Shown here in pieces: positions 1-7,007 of a DNA stretch of 64,000 nt. The DNA comes from Phytobacter palmae (GTDB lineage Bacteria > Pseudomonadota > Gammaproteobacteria > Enterobacterales > Enterobacteriaceae): positions 124,001 through 188,000 of the forward strand of contig FONB01000002.1 in assembly GCA_900112785.1 (NCBI GenBank), in the 5' to 3' direction. How positions within the stretch are numbered: the stretch's first letter is position 1; each line of letters begins with the position of its first letter. The notes under the pieces were generated by a model. That model was not told the origin of the DNA. It worked only from the letters and a program-made list of their open reading frames with translations, and searched no databases. Both the position numbers and the translations under genes were made by a program.

Positions 1-219
1 GTTCCACGTACCGGGAGGTGCCGCAACATAGCCTGCAGGTTTCGGATTTTTGGGGTCGCGCACGTCAACGATAGAGAAGCCCTGAGAGACCATGTGGCCG
101 ATCCAGGCAAAGCCACGGTGCACCATCAGCTGTACGCCGTCAGGGCGACCGCCCTGGTCACTATGGCCAATCAGCCGCATATTACGGCTGTATTCCGGGC
201 GTGGAAGTTCAGTTGCCAT
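1..219 (-). CDS. LVIVD-repeat (beta-propeller-like) protein, 3' part outside the window
   Basis: The first 73 codons are visible; the gene runs off the left edge. The product starts MATELPRPEYSRNMRLIGHS and contains the stretch GFSIVDVRDPKNPKPAGY, which looks like one LVIVD-type repeat (a bacterial WD40-like propeller motif). There is no signal peptide in the visible part. An AAGGAA ribosome site lies just upstream of the ATG at 219. It follows the sugar-binding protein gene on the same strand after 91 bases that hold a REP palindrome, so it may be the last gene of the importer operon. Function is unknown; the family call rests on a short segment. Confidence 0.6.
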   Translation of the reverse strand, partial: MATELPRPEYSRNMRLIGHSDQGGRPDGVQLMVHRGFAWIGHMVSQGFSIVDVRDPKNPKPAGYVAAPPGTWN

Positions 220-269
220 TGTTGTTCCTTGTAAACGGGGCACGGCCTGATGCCCTCCCCTGACTATCT

Positions 270-300
270 CCCGGATCAGGCGTTTACGCCGTCATCCGGG
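270..300. repeat. REP-type palindrome
   Basis: CCCGGAT (270-276) and ATCCGGG (294-300) form the arms, with an inner AGGCG/CGCC pairing. This is the typical enterobacterial REP shape. It sits between the sugar-binding protein gene and the LVIVD gene, where it could protect the 3' end of the upstream message. Confidence 0.75.
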
Positions 301-310
301 GCAATGTCCG

Positions 311-1375
311 TTACTTGTTTTTGGCTTCCAGCGTCGCAAACCAGGGGGCGATAAAATCTTCGGTCTGGCCCCAGCCCGGAATGATTTTCGCCAGGGACGC
401 CACGTTCACCGCACCTGGTTGAGCCGCCAGCAGCGCCTGCGGAATGGCGGCCGCTTTAAAGTCATAGGTCGCAGGTGTCTGTTCACCGGCAATCTTATTG
501 GCAACCAGGCGCACGTTAGTGGCGCCAATCAGTTTAGGATCCACCGCCACACTCACTTTCCACGGGCTGTTGGATTCGCGCATCAGTTGCAAATCCTGGT
601 TAGAGACGTCAATGCTGTAGAGTTTGATCTCAGTACGCCCGTTCTCTTTCAGCGCTTTATATGCCCCCTGGCTAAAGGCATCCCAGGTGCCCCAGATTGC
701 GTCAATCTGCCCTTTCGGGTATTTCGCCAGCACCGCGCCCACTTTGTTGGCGGTATCGCCCTGCACGTCGGAGGAGACCGCGCCGATGGATTCCAGCTCT
801 TTAATGCCCGGATACTCTTTGAGCAGCTCAGCATAGGCTGCCTGACGGCGTTCCATTGGCGGGAAACCGGCCACCCACAGTTTAATGATGTTGGCTTTCC
901 CGTTGAAATCTTTAGCCAGCGCGCCGAAGGAGAGTCTGGTCAGGGAGGCGTCATCCTGTTGAGTGACGGTTACGCCCGGGATTTCACCATTAACAGCGGT
1001 ATCAAAGACCGACACTTTGATCCCGGCATCAACCGCTTTTTTAATCAGCGCGGTGGAGTACGGATCACGGCCCTGAGAGAGGATAATGCCATCATATTTT
1101 TGGGTAATAGCCTGGTTCACAAAGTCCTGGAATTTAGCGTCATCGCCATTACTCAGGAAGGTACTAATTTTAAACCCGAGTTTTTTGCCTTCCTGCAACG
1201 CGCCGGAAACAAACTGAGTGGTGTTGTCATCGGAACCGAGGTTACGAATCAGCGCAATGCGAATCGGCCCGCTGTGGTTAGCAATGGCGTCCGGAACCGG
1301 TGCAGGCGTAGCCGCATAACCCGGCAGCGCGCTCAGTAATCCCAGCGTCAGTAAAGAGAGTGCTATCTTTTTCAT
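311..1375 (-). CDS. Periplasmic sugar-binding protein of an RbsABC-type importer
   Basis: This 354-residue protein has a clear signal peptide (KK, hydrophobic core, cleavage near residue 21 after GYA) and the periplasmic-binding-protein type 1 fold seen in RbsB, XylF and TorT. The N-terminal strand IRIALIRNLGSDDNTTQF and the hinge region KYDGIILSQGRDPYSTALI fit this family. It would deliver its ligand to the permease and ATPase encoded directly upstream in the same operon, with a 19-base gap to the permease. It is somewhat longer than RbsB (about 296 residues), nearer the TorT/XylF size. The substrate cannot be read from sequence. Confidence 0.85.
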   Translation of the reverse strand: MKKIALSLLTLGLLSALPGYAATPAPVPDAIANHSGPIRIALIRNLGSDDNTTQFVSGALQEGKKLGFKISTFLSNGDDAKFQDFVNQAITQKYDGIILSQGRDPYSTALIKKAVDAGIKVSVFDTAVNGEIPGVTVTQQDDASLTRLSFGALAKDFNGKANIIKLWVAGFPPMERRQAAYAELLKEYPGIKELESIGAVSSDVQGDTANKVGAVLAKYPKGQIDAIWGTWDAFSQGAYKALKENGRTEIKLYSIDVSNQDLQLMRESNSPWKVSVAVDPKLIGATNVRLVANKIAGEQTPATYDFKAAAIPQALLAAQPGAVNVASLAKIIPGWGQTEDFIAPWFATLEAKNK

Positions 1376-1393
1376 CTGTTATCCCCTGAATAA

Positions 1394-2389
1394 TTAACGA
1401 CGCTGGAAGTAAGTCAACGCAAGGGCACCAGCCAGCACCAGCCCCTTAATAATGTCCATGGCGTAATACGGAACGGAGAGCATCACCAGTCCGTTGGAAA
1501 GCACGCCGAGAATCACTGCCCCCACCAGCGTGCCGAGCGCATTCGGCTTGCCGGAGCCTGCCAGCGAGAAACCAATCCATGCCGCCGCGACCGCATCCAT
1601 CAGGTAGCCGCCACCGGCGTTCACCTGCGAAGAGCCGATGCGCGAAGCCAGCAAAATGCCGCCTAACCCCGCCAGCAGGGAGGCAATGACATAGGCCGCC
1701 ACTTTGTAGCGAGTGGTGCGAATACCGGATAAGCGCGCCGCTTCCGGGTTACCGCCAATGGCATACATGCGGCGACCATGGGTGGTCAGCGACAGACCAA
1801 GCTGTGCCACGACAGTGACCACCAGCATAATAATGACGATAGTTGGCACCTGGCCCAGCAGGCTGAAGGCGGCAGGAATGGTCCCTTCGGCCATATCACC
1901 GTTCGGCAGCACCATGTTTTCGGTGATCGAGCCGCCGTAGCTGTAGGTCATCGCCACCCCCTGAATCACAAACAGGCTGCCGAGGGTTGCCAGCATGTCC
2001 GGAATACGCAGCACCACAATCAGGAAGGCGTTAAACAGGCCCACCAGCGTACACAGCGCCAGCGTTACCAGAATCGCTTCGGTGGTGCCGAAGCCATGCC
2101 AGACAAACAGAGAGATCACCAGCGCGTTCGCCAGTGAAGCGGTTGAACCGACGGAGAGATCAAAACCGCCGATGGTCAGCGAAATGGATACCCCAACCCC
2201 AATTACCGTGACGATGGCAATGGAACGTAAAATGTTGATGATGTTGAACGGGTCGAGGAAGTTATCCGATGCCAGACCAAAGATGACCACCAGCGCGACA
2301 ACCGTCAGCAGCATGCCCCATTTATAAAGAAAATCGAAAAACTGCTGACGGGTTGACACCGCAGCCTTAACTGAAAGGGCTTTGCTCAC
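1394..2389 (-). CDS. Sugar ABC transporter permease (RbsC type)
   Basis: This 331-residue polytopic membrane protein of the BPD_transp_2 family has the family motif GGFDLSVGSTASLANAL near residue 80 and about eight to ten hydrophobic segments. I place the start at the GTG at 2389. That codon overlaps the TGA of the upstream ATPase gene as GTGA, the usual translational coupling in these operons, and the residues further upstream read as out-of-frame ATPase sequence. A single permease gene suggests a homodimer in the inner membrane. Confidence 0.9.
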   Translation of the reverse strand: MSKALSVKAAVSTRQQFFDFLYKWGMLLTVVALVVIFGLASDNFLDPFNIINILRSIAIVTVIGVGVSISLTIGGFDLSVGSTASLANALVISLFVWHGFGTTEAILVTLALCTLVGLFNAFLIVVLRIPDMLATLGSLFVIQGVAMTYSYGGSITENMVLPNGDMAEGTIPAAFSLLGQVPTIVIIMLVVTVVAQLGLSLTTHGRRMYAIGGNPEAARLSGIRTTRYKVAAYVIASLLAGLGGILLASRIGSSQVNAGGGYLMDAVAAAWIGFSLAGSGKPNALGTLVGAVILGVLSNGLVMLSVPYYAMDIIKGLVLAGALALTYFQRR

Positions 2390-3888
2390 GCTGCCGTTCC
2401 TCCGGTGGAAAAATAAAGTAAAGTCTCTTCGCGGGCCTCCTCGCCCTTCACTTCTGCGACAATGCGCCCGTCCCAGAGCACACAAATGCGGTCGCACAGG
2501 CCCACCAGTTCGGAAAACTCCCCGGAGGCATAAATCACGCCTTTTCCTTCCCGCGCCAGCCCGTCAATCAGCTGGAACAGGTCGGTTTTGGCTTTTACGT
2601 CAACCCCTTTGGTCGGCTCGTCAAAAATAACGACGTTGGCATTGCCGCGCAGCCATTTACCAATCGCCACTTTTTGCTGGTTACCGCCGGAAAGGCGACG
2701 CAAGGTTTGCCCCGGCCCGGTAGCGCGCACGCCGACGCGGGCAATCACCTCCTGCGCCCAACGCCAGGCCTTGCGATGGCCGAACAGACTCCAGCGGGAG
2801 AACGAGTTATCCGCGCTGACCGAAAGATTCATGGCAATAGGCTCTTCAATGAAGATACCCTCTTTGCGCCGCTCTTCCGGCACCAGCGCCAGACCGCGAA
2901 TCACGGAATCCGCCGGGTCACGTGGTCGCCACGGCTGGCTGTTAAGTTCGCCGCGTGTCACTTTACTTTTGCTCGCGCCAAAGAGCGCCTTGCACAGTTC
3001 GGTCTTTCCTGCTCCGGCAAGACCCGCGATGCCCAAAATTTCCCCTTTGCGCAGGCGCAGAGAGATATCTTTTAGCAGTTGCTCGTCATGCAGGCCATCG
3101 ATGCTCAACAGGACTTCATCGCTATGCGGTGGCCGGCGCGGCGGATAGATATCGCTCAGTTCATGACCGAGCATCTTCTCGACGATTTGCTCGCCGCTGA
3201 GTTCCGCCATCGGGCCAGACTCAATCAGCTTGCCGTCACGCAAAACGGTCAGGGTGTCACAAATCGCTTTTAGCTCATGAATGCGGTGAGAGATAAACAC
3301 CACGCCGATACCCTGTTGTTGCAGGCGTCGTACCACGGTAAACAGGCGCTCGCTCTCGTGTTGATCGAGGGGCGCGGTGGGTTCATCGAGAATCAAAAAG
3401 CGGCAGTGATGAGACAACGCGCGTGCCAGTAGAATTTGCTGCTTCTCCGCCAGCGTGCAGGTATCGATAGAGCGACGCACATCCAGCGACACGTCCAGTT
3501 GCGCCAGGGCCTCCTGCGCGAGCTTGCGCATTTCTCCCCAGCGCCAGGCATGCCCCGCCTCCGCCAGTCTGTCGAGCATGATGTTTTCCGCAATCGACAA
3601 GCCGGGGATCAGCGCCACATCCACTTCCTGTTGTACCAGATGAATGCCTAGCTGTTTGGCGTCACGCGGGCTACGGATGGCAACCGGCTGACGATTAATA
3701 ACAATCTCGCCTTCGTAGTGATCGTGAGTGCCGCACAAGACCGCCATCAGGGTCGATTTTCCTGCGCCGTTCGCACCCGTGAGCGCATGCACGGAACCGC
3801 CGCGCAGAGTGAAATCGACGTGCGACAATGCGCTGAACCCGCCAAACGCGAGGCTGATAGTGCGCATTTCGAGGTGGTTAGTGCTCAT
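2386..3888 (-). CDS. Sugar ABC transporter ATP-binding protein (RbsA type, duplicated)
   Basis: This 500-residue protein is a tandem of two ABC domains, as in RbsA, XylG and MglA. The first half has Walker A GANGAGKST (38-46) and Walker B FLILDEPTAPLD (about 165-175), with the degenerate signature CTLAEKQQ. The second half has Walker A-like GLAGAGKTE (289-297), signature LSGGNQQKV (399-407) and DEPTKGVD (423-430). It is the first gene of the minus-strand importer operon. Its promoter region (3889-4048) is shared with divergent hcxA. Confidence 0.93.
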   Translation of the reverse strand: MSTNHLEMRTISLAFGGFSALSHVDFTLRGGSVHALTGANGAGKSTLMAVLCGTHDHYEGEIVINRQPVAIRSPRDAKQLGIHLVQQEVDVALIPGLSIAENIMLDRLAEAGHAWRWGEMRKLAQEALAQLDVSLDVRRSIDTCTLAEKQQILLARALSHHCRFLILDEPTAPLDQHESERLFTVVRRLQQQGIGVVFISHRIHELKAICDTLTVLRDGKLIESGPMAELSGEQIVEKMLGHELSDIYPPRRPPHSDEVLLSIDGLHDEQLLKDISLRLRKGEILGIAGLAGAGKTELCKALFGASKSKVTRGELNSQPWRPRDPADSVIRGLALVPEERRKEGIFIEEPIAMNLSVSADNSFSRWSLFGHRKAWRWAQEVIARVGVRATGPGQTLRRLSGGNQQKVAIGKWLRGNANVVIFDEPTKGVDVKAKTDLFQLIDGLAREGKGVIYASGEFSELVGLCDRICVLWDGRIVAEVKGEEAREETLLYFSTGGTAA

Positions 3889-3906
3889 CCGACGCGAGTT
3901 CCTGAT

Positions 3907-3920
3907 AAATAAGTTTATTT
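3907..3920. promoter_or_regulatory. AT-rich inverted repeat before the sugar ABC operon
   Basis: AAATAA (3907-3912) and TTATTT (3915-3920) form a perfect inverted repeat 19 bases upstream of the ATPase start codon. It could be an operator for an unlinked regulator, since no regulator gene adjoins this operon. AT-rich palindromes of this length also occur by chance. Confidence 0.3.
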
Positions 3921-3989
3921 GACGAATTTTTCACAGGCCGCCTTGACTGGCAACGACAGAAAAGGCATAAGATAAAGCAAAATAATATT

Positions 3990-4013
3990 AGCCATCCGGA
4001 TGTCCAGACATAA
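3990..4013 (+). promoter_or_regulatory. Candidate tandem MetJ (met box) sites upstream of hcxA
   Basis: Three adjacent 8-mers, AGCCATCC (3990-3997), GGATGTCC (3998-4005) and AGACATAA (4006-4013), each match the met box AGACGTCT at 5 of 8 positions. MetJ needs at least two tandem boxes, so the arrangement is right but the match is weak. They end 35 bases before the hcxA ATG. Confidence 0.3.
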
Positions 4014-4048
4014 CATCGGGTTAGCGATAGTACATAAGGACACAACAA

Positions 4049-5137
4049 ATGAGCAATACGAATATTCGCGTCGTCACTGGCCCGGCTAACTACTTCTCTC
4101 ACGCAGGAAGCCTTGCGCATCTCCATGATTTTTATACGGCTGAGCAGCTTTCCCGTGCGGTGTGGATTTACGGTGAGCGCGCCATTGAAGGGGCTCGTCC
4201 GTTCCTGCCGGAGGGCTTTAACGCACCTGGCGCGAAGCATCTGTTGTTCAAAGGTCATTGCAGCGAACATGACGTGGCGGAACTGGCGCAGTTATCCGGT
4301 GACGATCGTGCGGTAGTGATTGGTGTGGGCGGCGGTGCTCTGCTCGATACGGCCAAAGCGGTGGCGCGTCGTCTTGCTTTACCTGTCGTTGCCATCCCGA
4401 CCATTGCGGCCACCTGCGCGGCCTGGACACCGCTCTCCGTCTGGTACAACAACGCCGGTCAGGCGCTGCATTTTGAAATTTTTGACGACGCCAATTTCCT
4501 GGTGCTGGTCGAACCGCAGATCATTCTTAATGCCCCTGCGCAATATCTGCTGGCGGGGATCGGCGATACGCTCGCGAAATGGTATGAAGCAGTCGTGCTG
4601 GCGCCCGCACCGGAAAACCTGCCGCTGACGGTACGTCTGGGGATTAACAACGCGCTGGCGATTCGCGATGTGCTGCTGGCCAGTAGCGAAGAGGCGCTGG
4701 CAGATCAGGCGCGTGGCGAAGTAACGCAGGTATTTCGTGACGTGGTGGATGCGATTATCGCCGGTGGCGGCATGGTGGGGGGGCTCGGCGAGCGCTATAC
4801 CCGTGTAGCCGCAGCCCATGCGGTGCATAACGGTCTGACGGTGTTGCCACAAACAGAGAAATTCCTGCACGGTACTAAAGTGGCCTACGGCATTCTGGTG
4901 CAAAGTGCCCTGCTCGGCCAGGATGAGGTACTGGCGCAGTTAGTGAACGCCTATAAGCGTTTCAACCTGCCCACCACGCTGGCCGCTCTTGATGTGGACA
5001 TCAACAACCATGCAGAGCTGGACCGTGTGATTGCCCATACCCTGCGTCCGGTAGAGTCCATTCACTATCTGCCAGGCGAGTTGAGCCCGGCCAGGCTGCG
5101 CGCCGCATTCGAAAAAGTCGAGCATTTCACCCGCTAA
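4049..5137 (+). CDS. hcxA: Hydroxycarboxylate dehydrogenase A (iron-containing alcohol dehydrogenase family, YbdH)
   Basis: This 362-residue protein has the glycerol-dehydrogenase-like fold. It shows the NAD(P)-binding glycine motif GVGGGALLDTAK (92-103) and the metal-binding triad D173 (IGDTLAKWYE), H257 (AAAHAVHNG) and H274 (FLHGTKVAYG). Sequence and position beside cstA-ybdD match E. coli ybdH, reported as an NADPH-dependent reductase of 2-oxo acids such as 2-oxobutyrate. AAGGA precedes the ATG. In E. coli it neighbours ybdD directly; here a TetR/SDR pair separates them. It converges on the TetR gene with one base between the stop codons. Confidence 0.88.
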   Translation: MSNTNIRVVTGPANYFSHAGSLAHLHDFYTAEQLSRAVWIYGERAIEGARPFLPEGFNAPGAKHLLFKGHCSEHDVAELAQLSGDDRAVVIGVGGGALLDTAKAVARRLALPVVAIPTIAATCAAWTPLSVWYNNAGQALHFEIFDDANFLVLVEPQIILNAPAQYLLAGIGDTLAKWYEAVVLAPAPENLPLTVRLGINNALAIRDVLLASSEEALADQARGEVTQVFRDVVDAIIAGGGMVGGLGERYTRVAAAHAVHNGLTVLPQTEKFLHGTKVAYGILVQSALLGQDEVLAQLVNAYKRFNLPTTLAALDVDINNHAELDRVIAHTLRPVESIHYLPGELSPARLRAAFEKVEHFTR

Positions 5138-5138
5138 T

Positions 5139-5726
5139 TCAGGCAGGCCATAAGGCCATGGCTGAGCGGGCAATACTCAGCAAGTTTTCACGGCTCGCGC
5201 CATCGCGGGCCTGAATAGACATCCCCTGCTGAATACTGACATAAAGGCGTGTCAGTGCTTCGACGTCTACCGAACCGGGCAAGTCCCCCTGTTTTTGCGC
5301 CTGTTCCAGCCGCGTTTTTAACAGAGAAAGACCCGCGGCACGCATGCGGCGCACCACTTCCCCCAGCCTGTCATTACCTTCACTGCCCACCGCCGACAGC
5401 GTGACCATACAGCCGTGCGGCATATCGGTTTTTGTCAGCATGTCAGCAGAACGCTCCAGCCACAGCCACACCGCCTGACGTGGCGACGGTTCGGTAGTCA
5501 TATGCCCCCAGATAACGGGTGCAACGGACTGCTCGTAATGGAGCAATACCTCTTCGTATAACTCTTCTTTGCTACCAAATGCCGCATACAGACTGGGGGA
5601 TTTAATGCCCATCGCCTCGTATAAATCATTCATGGACGTAGCGGTATAGCCCTTCTGCCAGAAGATTTTCATCGCCTGGTTCAGGGCTTCGGTACGGTCA
5701 AACTCGCGTGGTCTTCCCCGGCTCAT
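5139..5726 (-). CDS. TetR/AcrR-family transcriptional regulator
   Basis: This 195-residue protein has an N-terminal TetR helix-turn-helix: GRPREFDRTEALNQAMKIFW, then GYTATSMNDLYEAMGIKSPS and LYAAFGSKEELYEEVLLHYE. The C-terminal half resembles the ComR/YcfQ-like subgroup. I choose the ATG at 5726 (MSRGRP) because GGAGG lies six bases before it; the ATG five codons upstream has no such site. It is divergent from an SDR gene, the usual arrangement for a local repressor of an oxidoreductase. The effector is unknown. Confidence 0.85.
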   Translation of the reverse strand: MSRGRPREFDRTEALNQAMKIFWQKGYTATSMNDLYEAMGIKSPSLYAAFGSKEELYEEVLLHYEQSVAPVIWGHMTTEPSPRQAVWLWLERSADMLTKTDMPHGCMVTLSAVGSEGNDRLGEVVRRMRAAGLSLLKTRLEQAQKQGDLPGSVDVEALTRLYVSIQQGMSIQARDGASRENLLSIARSAMALWPA

Positions 5727-5750
5727 GGTGGCCTCCAACATTTTGTGCTG

Positions 5751-5820
5751 ATCGACATATTAATACCATTGACGGGCACAGGGAAGTGCGTTTACTTTAA
5801 TTGTGTATCAATCGACACAT
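5751..5820. promoter_or_regulatory. Divergent TetR/SDR promoter region with repeated ATCGACA
   Basis: Two copies of ATCGACAyAT occur at 5751-5760 and 5811-5820, one nearer each gene. The second lies within TGTGTATCAATCGACACA, an imperfect inverted repeat. They are plausible half-sites for the TetR-family protein encoded alongside. A weak -35 (TTGACG, 5769-5774) lies between them. Confidence 0.35.
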
Positions 5821-5839
5821 AATTAATTCAGGAGTCACC

Positions 5840-6583
5840 ATGTCATCTTCACTTGCTGGTAAACGCGCGCTGGTTACGGGCGCAAGTCGCGGTTTAGGTA
5901 AAGCCATCGCTCTGTCATTAGCCCGCGCCGGGGCAGACGTGGCGATAACATTTGAAAAGTCTGTCGAAAAAGCGCAGGCCGTAGCCGATGAAATCCGCGC
6001 CCTGGGCCACAACGGTGTGGCCATTCAGGCCGACAGCGCGAGTCCACAGGCGATTCGCCAGGCGGTAACCCACGCGGTCGAGAAACTGGGCGGGCTGGAT
6101 ATTCTGGTCAATAACGCGGGAATCGCCCGGGGCGGGCCGCTGGAAGAGATGTCTGATGAGGATATCGATGCGCTAATCAACGTGAATATTCGCGGTGTGG
6201 TTATCGCGACCCAGGCGGCGATTGCCCATCTGCCGGAGGGCGGGCGCATTATCAACATCGGCAGTTGCCTCGCCAGCCATGTCCCACTGCAAGGAATTGC
6301 GGTCTATGCAATGACCAAATCCGCACTCAACTCATTAACGCGCGGTCTGGCGCGGGATCTTGGCCCACGAGGGATTACCGTCAATCTGGTGCATCCGGGC
6401 CCCACCGACAGTGACATGAACCCGGCAGATGGTGAAGGTGCAGAAACCCAGCGTCAGCTGATTGCCCTTGGGCATTACGGTAAGGCAGAAGATATCGCCG
6501 ATGCGGTAACCTTCCTGGCAAGCCCGGCAGCAAAACATATCACCGGGACCGGAATTGATGTAGATGGTGGCCTCAACGCCTGA
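5840..6583 (+). CDS. Short-chain dehydrogenase/reductase
   Basis: This 247-residue classical SDR has the cofactor motif TGASRGLG (13-20), NNAG (91-94), catalytic Ser142, Tyr156 and Lys160 (YAMTK), and a C-terminal GTGIDVDGGLNA. That is the usual length for the FabG-like group. The start is the ATG at 5840, preceded by AGGAG at 5830-5834; the longer frame begins inside the promoter. It is very likely controlled by the divergent TetR regulator. Such TetR/SDR pairs often respond to aldehydes or quinones, but the substrate cannot be told here. Confidence 0.88.
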   Translation: MSSSLAGKRALVTGASRGLGKAIALSLARAGADVAITFEKSVEKAQAVADEIRALGHNGVAIQADSASPQAIRQAVTHAVEKLGGLDILVNNAGIARGGPLEEMSDEDIDALINVNIRGVVIATQAAIAHLPEGGRIINIGSCLASHVPLQGIAVYAMTKSALNSLTRGLARDLGPRGITVNLVHPGPTDSDMNPADGEGAETQRQLIALGHYGKAEDIADAVTFLASPAAKHITGTGIDVDGGLNA

Positions 6584-6597
6584 GGCTGGCAGGTATG

Positions 6598-6617
6598 CCT
6601 CTGCCGCCCGGCAGAGG
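6598..6617 (+). terminator. GC-rich hairpin after the SDR gene
   Basis: CCTCTGCC (6598-6605) and GGCAGAGG (6610-6617) form a perfect 8-bp stem with a 4-base loop, 14 bases past the SDR stop. No T-run follows, so it may act as an mRNA-stabilising stem or a bidirectional terminator between the convergent SDR and ybdD genes. Confidence 0.5.
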
Positions 6618-6706
6618 TAACGCGATAGCAAACGCGCCTTTTGAAGAACGAACCGCCGTTTATGACGCCGGGCAGGACTAAATGAGCGCTGTCTGCCCAA
6701 AGAGGG

Positions 6707-6904
6707 CTAACAGCACTTCGCCCCGCCTTTGCCGCCGTAACGTGCCTCTTGCCGTTCGCGGAAAAACTCTTCATAAGTCATCGGCGTCTGATCGGGATGG
6801 GTGATGCGCATATGCTCAACGTAGTTGTCATAGTCCGGCACGCCAATCATCATTTTGGCGGCCTGGCCTAAGTATTTGCCTGCTTTTGAAAGGGTGTCGA
6901 ACAT
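6707..6904 (-). CDS. ybdD: YbdD small cysteine-tailed protein, partner of CstA
   Basis: This 65-residue protein starts [21 protein letters not shown] and ends GGKGGAKCC, nearly the E. coli YbdD sequence (YjiX/YbdD family, DUF466). The family is encoded next to CstA/BtsT-type pyruvate transporters and appears to be needed for their function. Start at the ATG at 6904; the upstream in-frame residues come from a repeat. It follows cstA on the same strand after 103 bases that include a GGGGAGAGG palindrome. Confidence 0.92.
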   Translation of the reverse strand: MFDTLSKAGKYLGQAAKMMIGVPDYDNYVEHMRITHPDQTPMTYEEFFRERQEARYGGKGGAKCC

Positions 6905-6934
6905 AGTTCTTCTCTCACTGCGCCTTACTCCAGT

Positions 6935-6954
6935 CCTCTCCCCGAGGGGAGAGG
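6935..6954. repeat. CCTCTCCCC/GGGGAGAGG intergenic palindrome
   Basis: CCTCTCCCC (6935-6943) pairs perfectly with GGGGAGAGG (6946-6954) between cstA and ybdD. Related sequences recur near 9335, 9720, 27905, 33137 and 41465, so this is a dispersed repeat family in this genome. Confidence 0.6.
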
Positions 6955-7007
6955 AAGGAGAAGTGCATCTGGCCGGGCAAGCATCAACGCCTACCGGCAA
7001 CGGTTAA

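Noticed and set aside
419-1339. Long plus-strand open frame opposite the sugar-binding protein gene
   Set aside because: It is the antisense shadow of a well-supported gene. The product is rich in Arg, His and Gln with no domain, as expected from reversed GC-rich codons.
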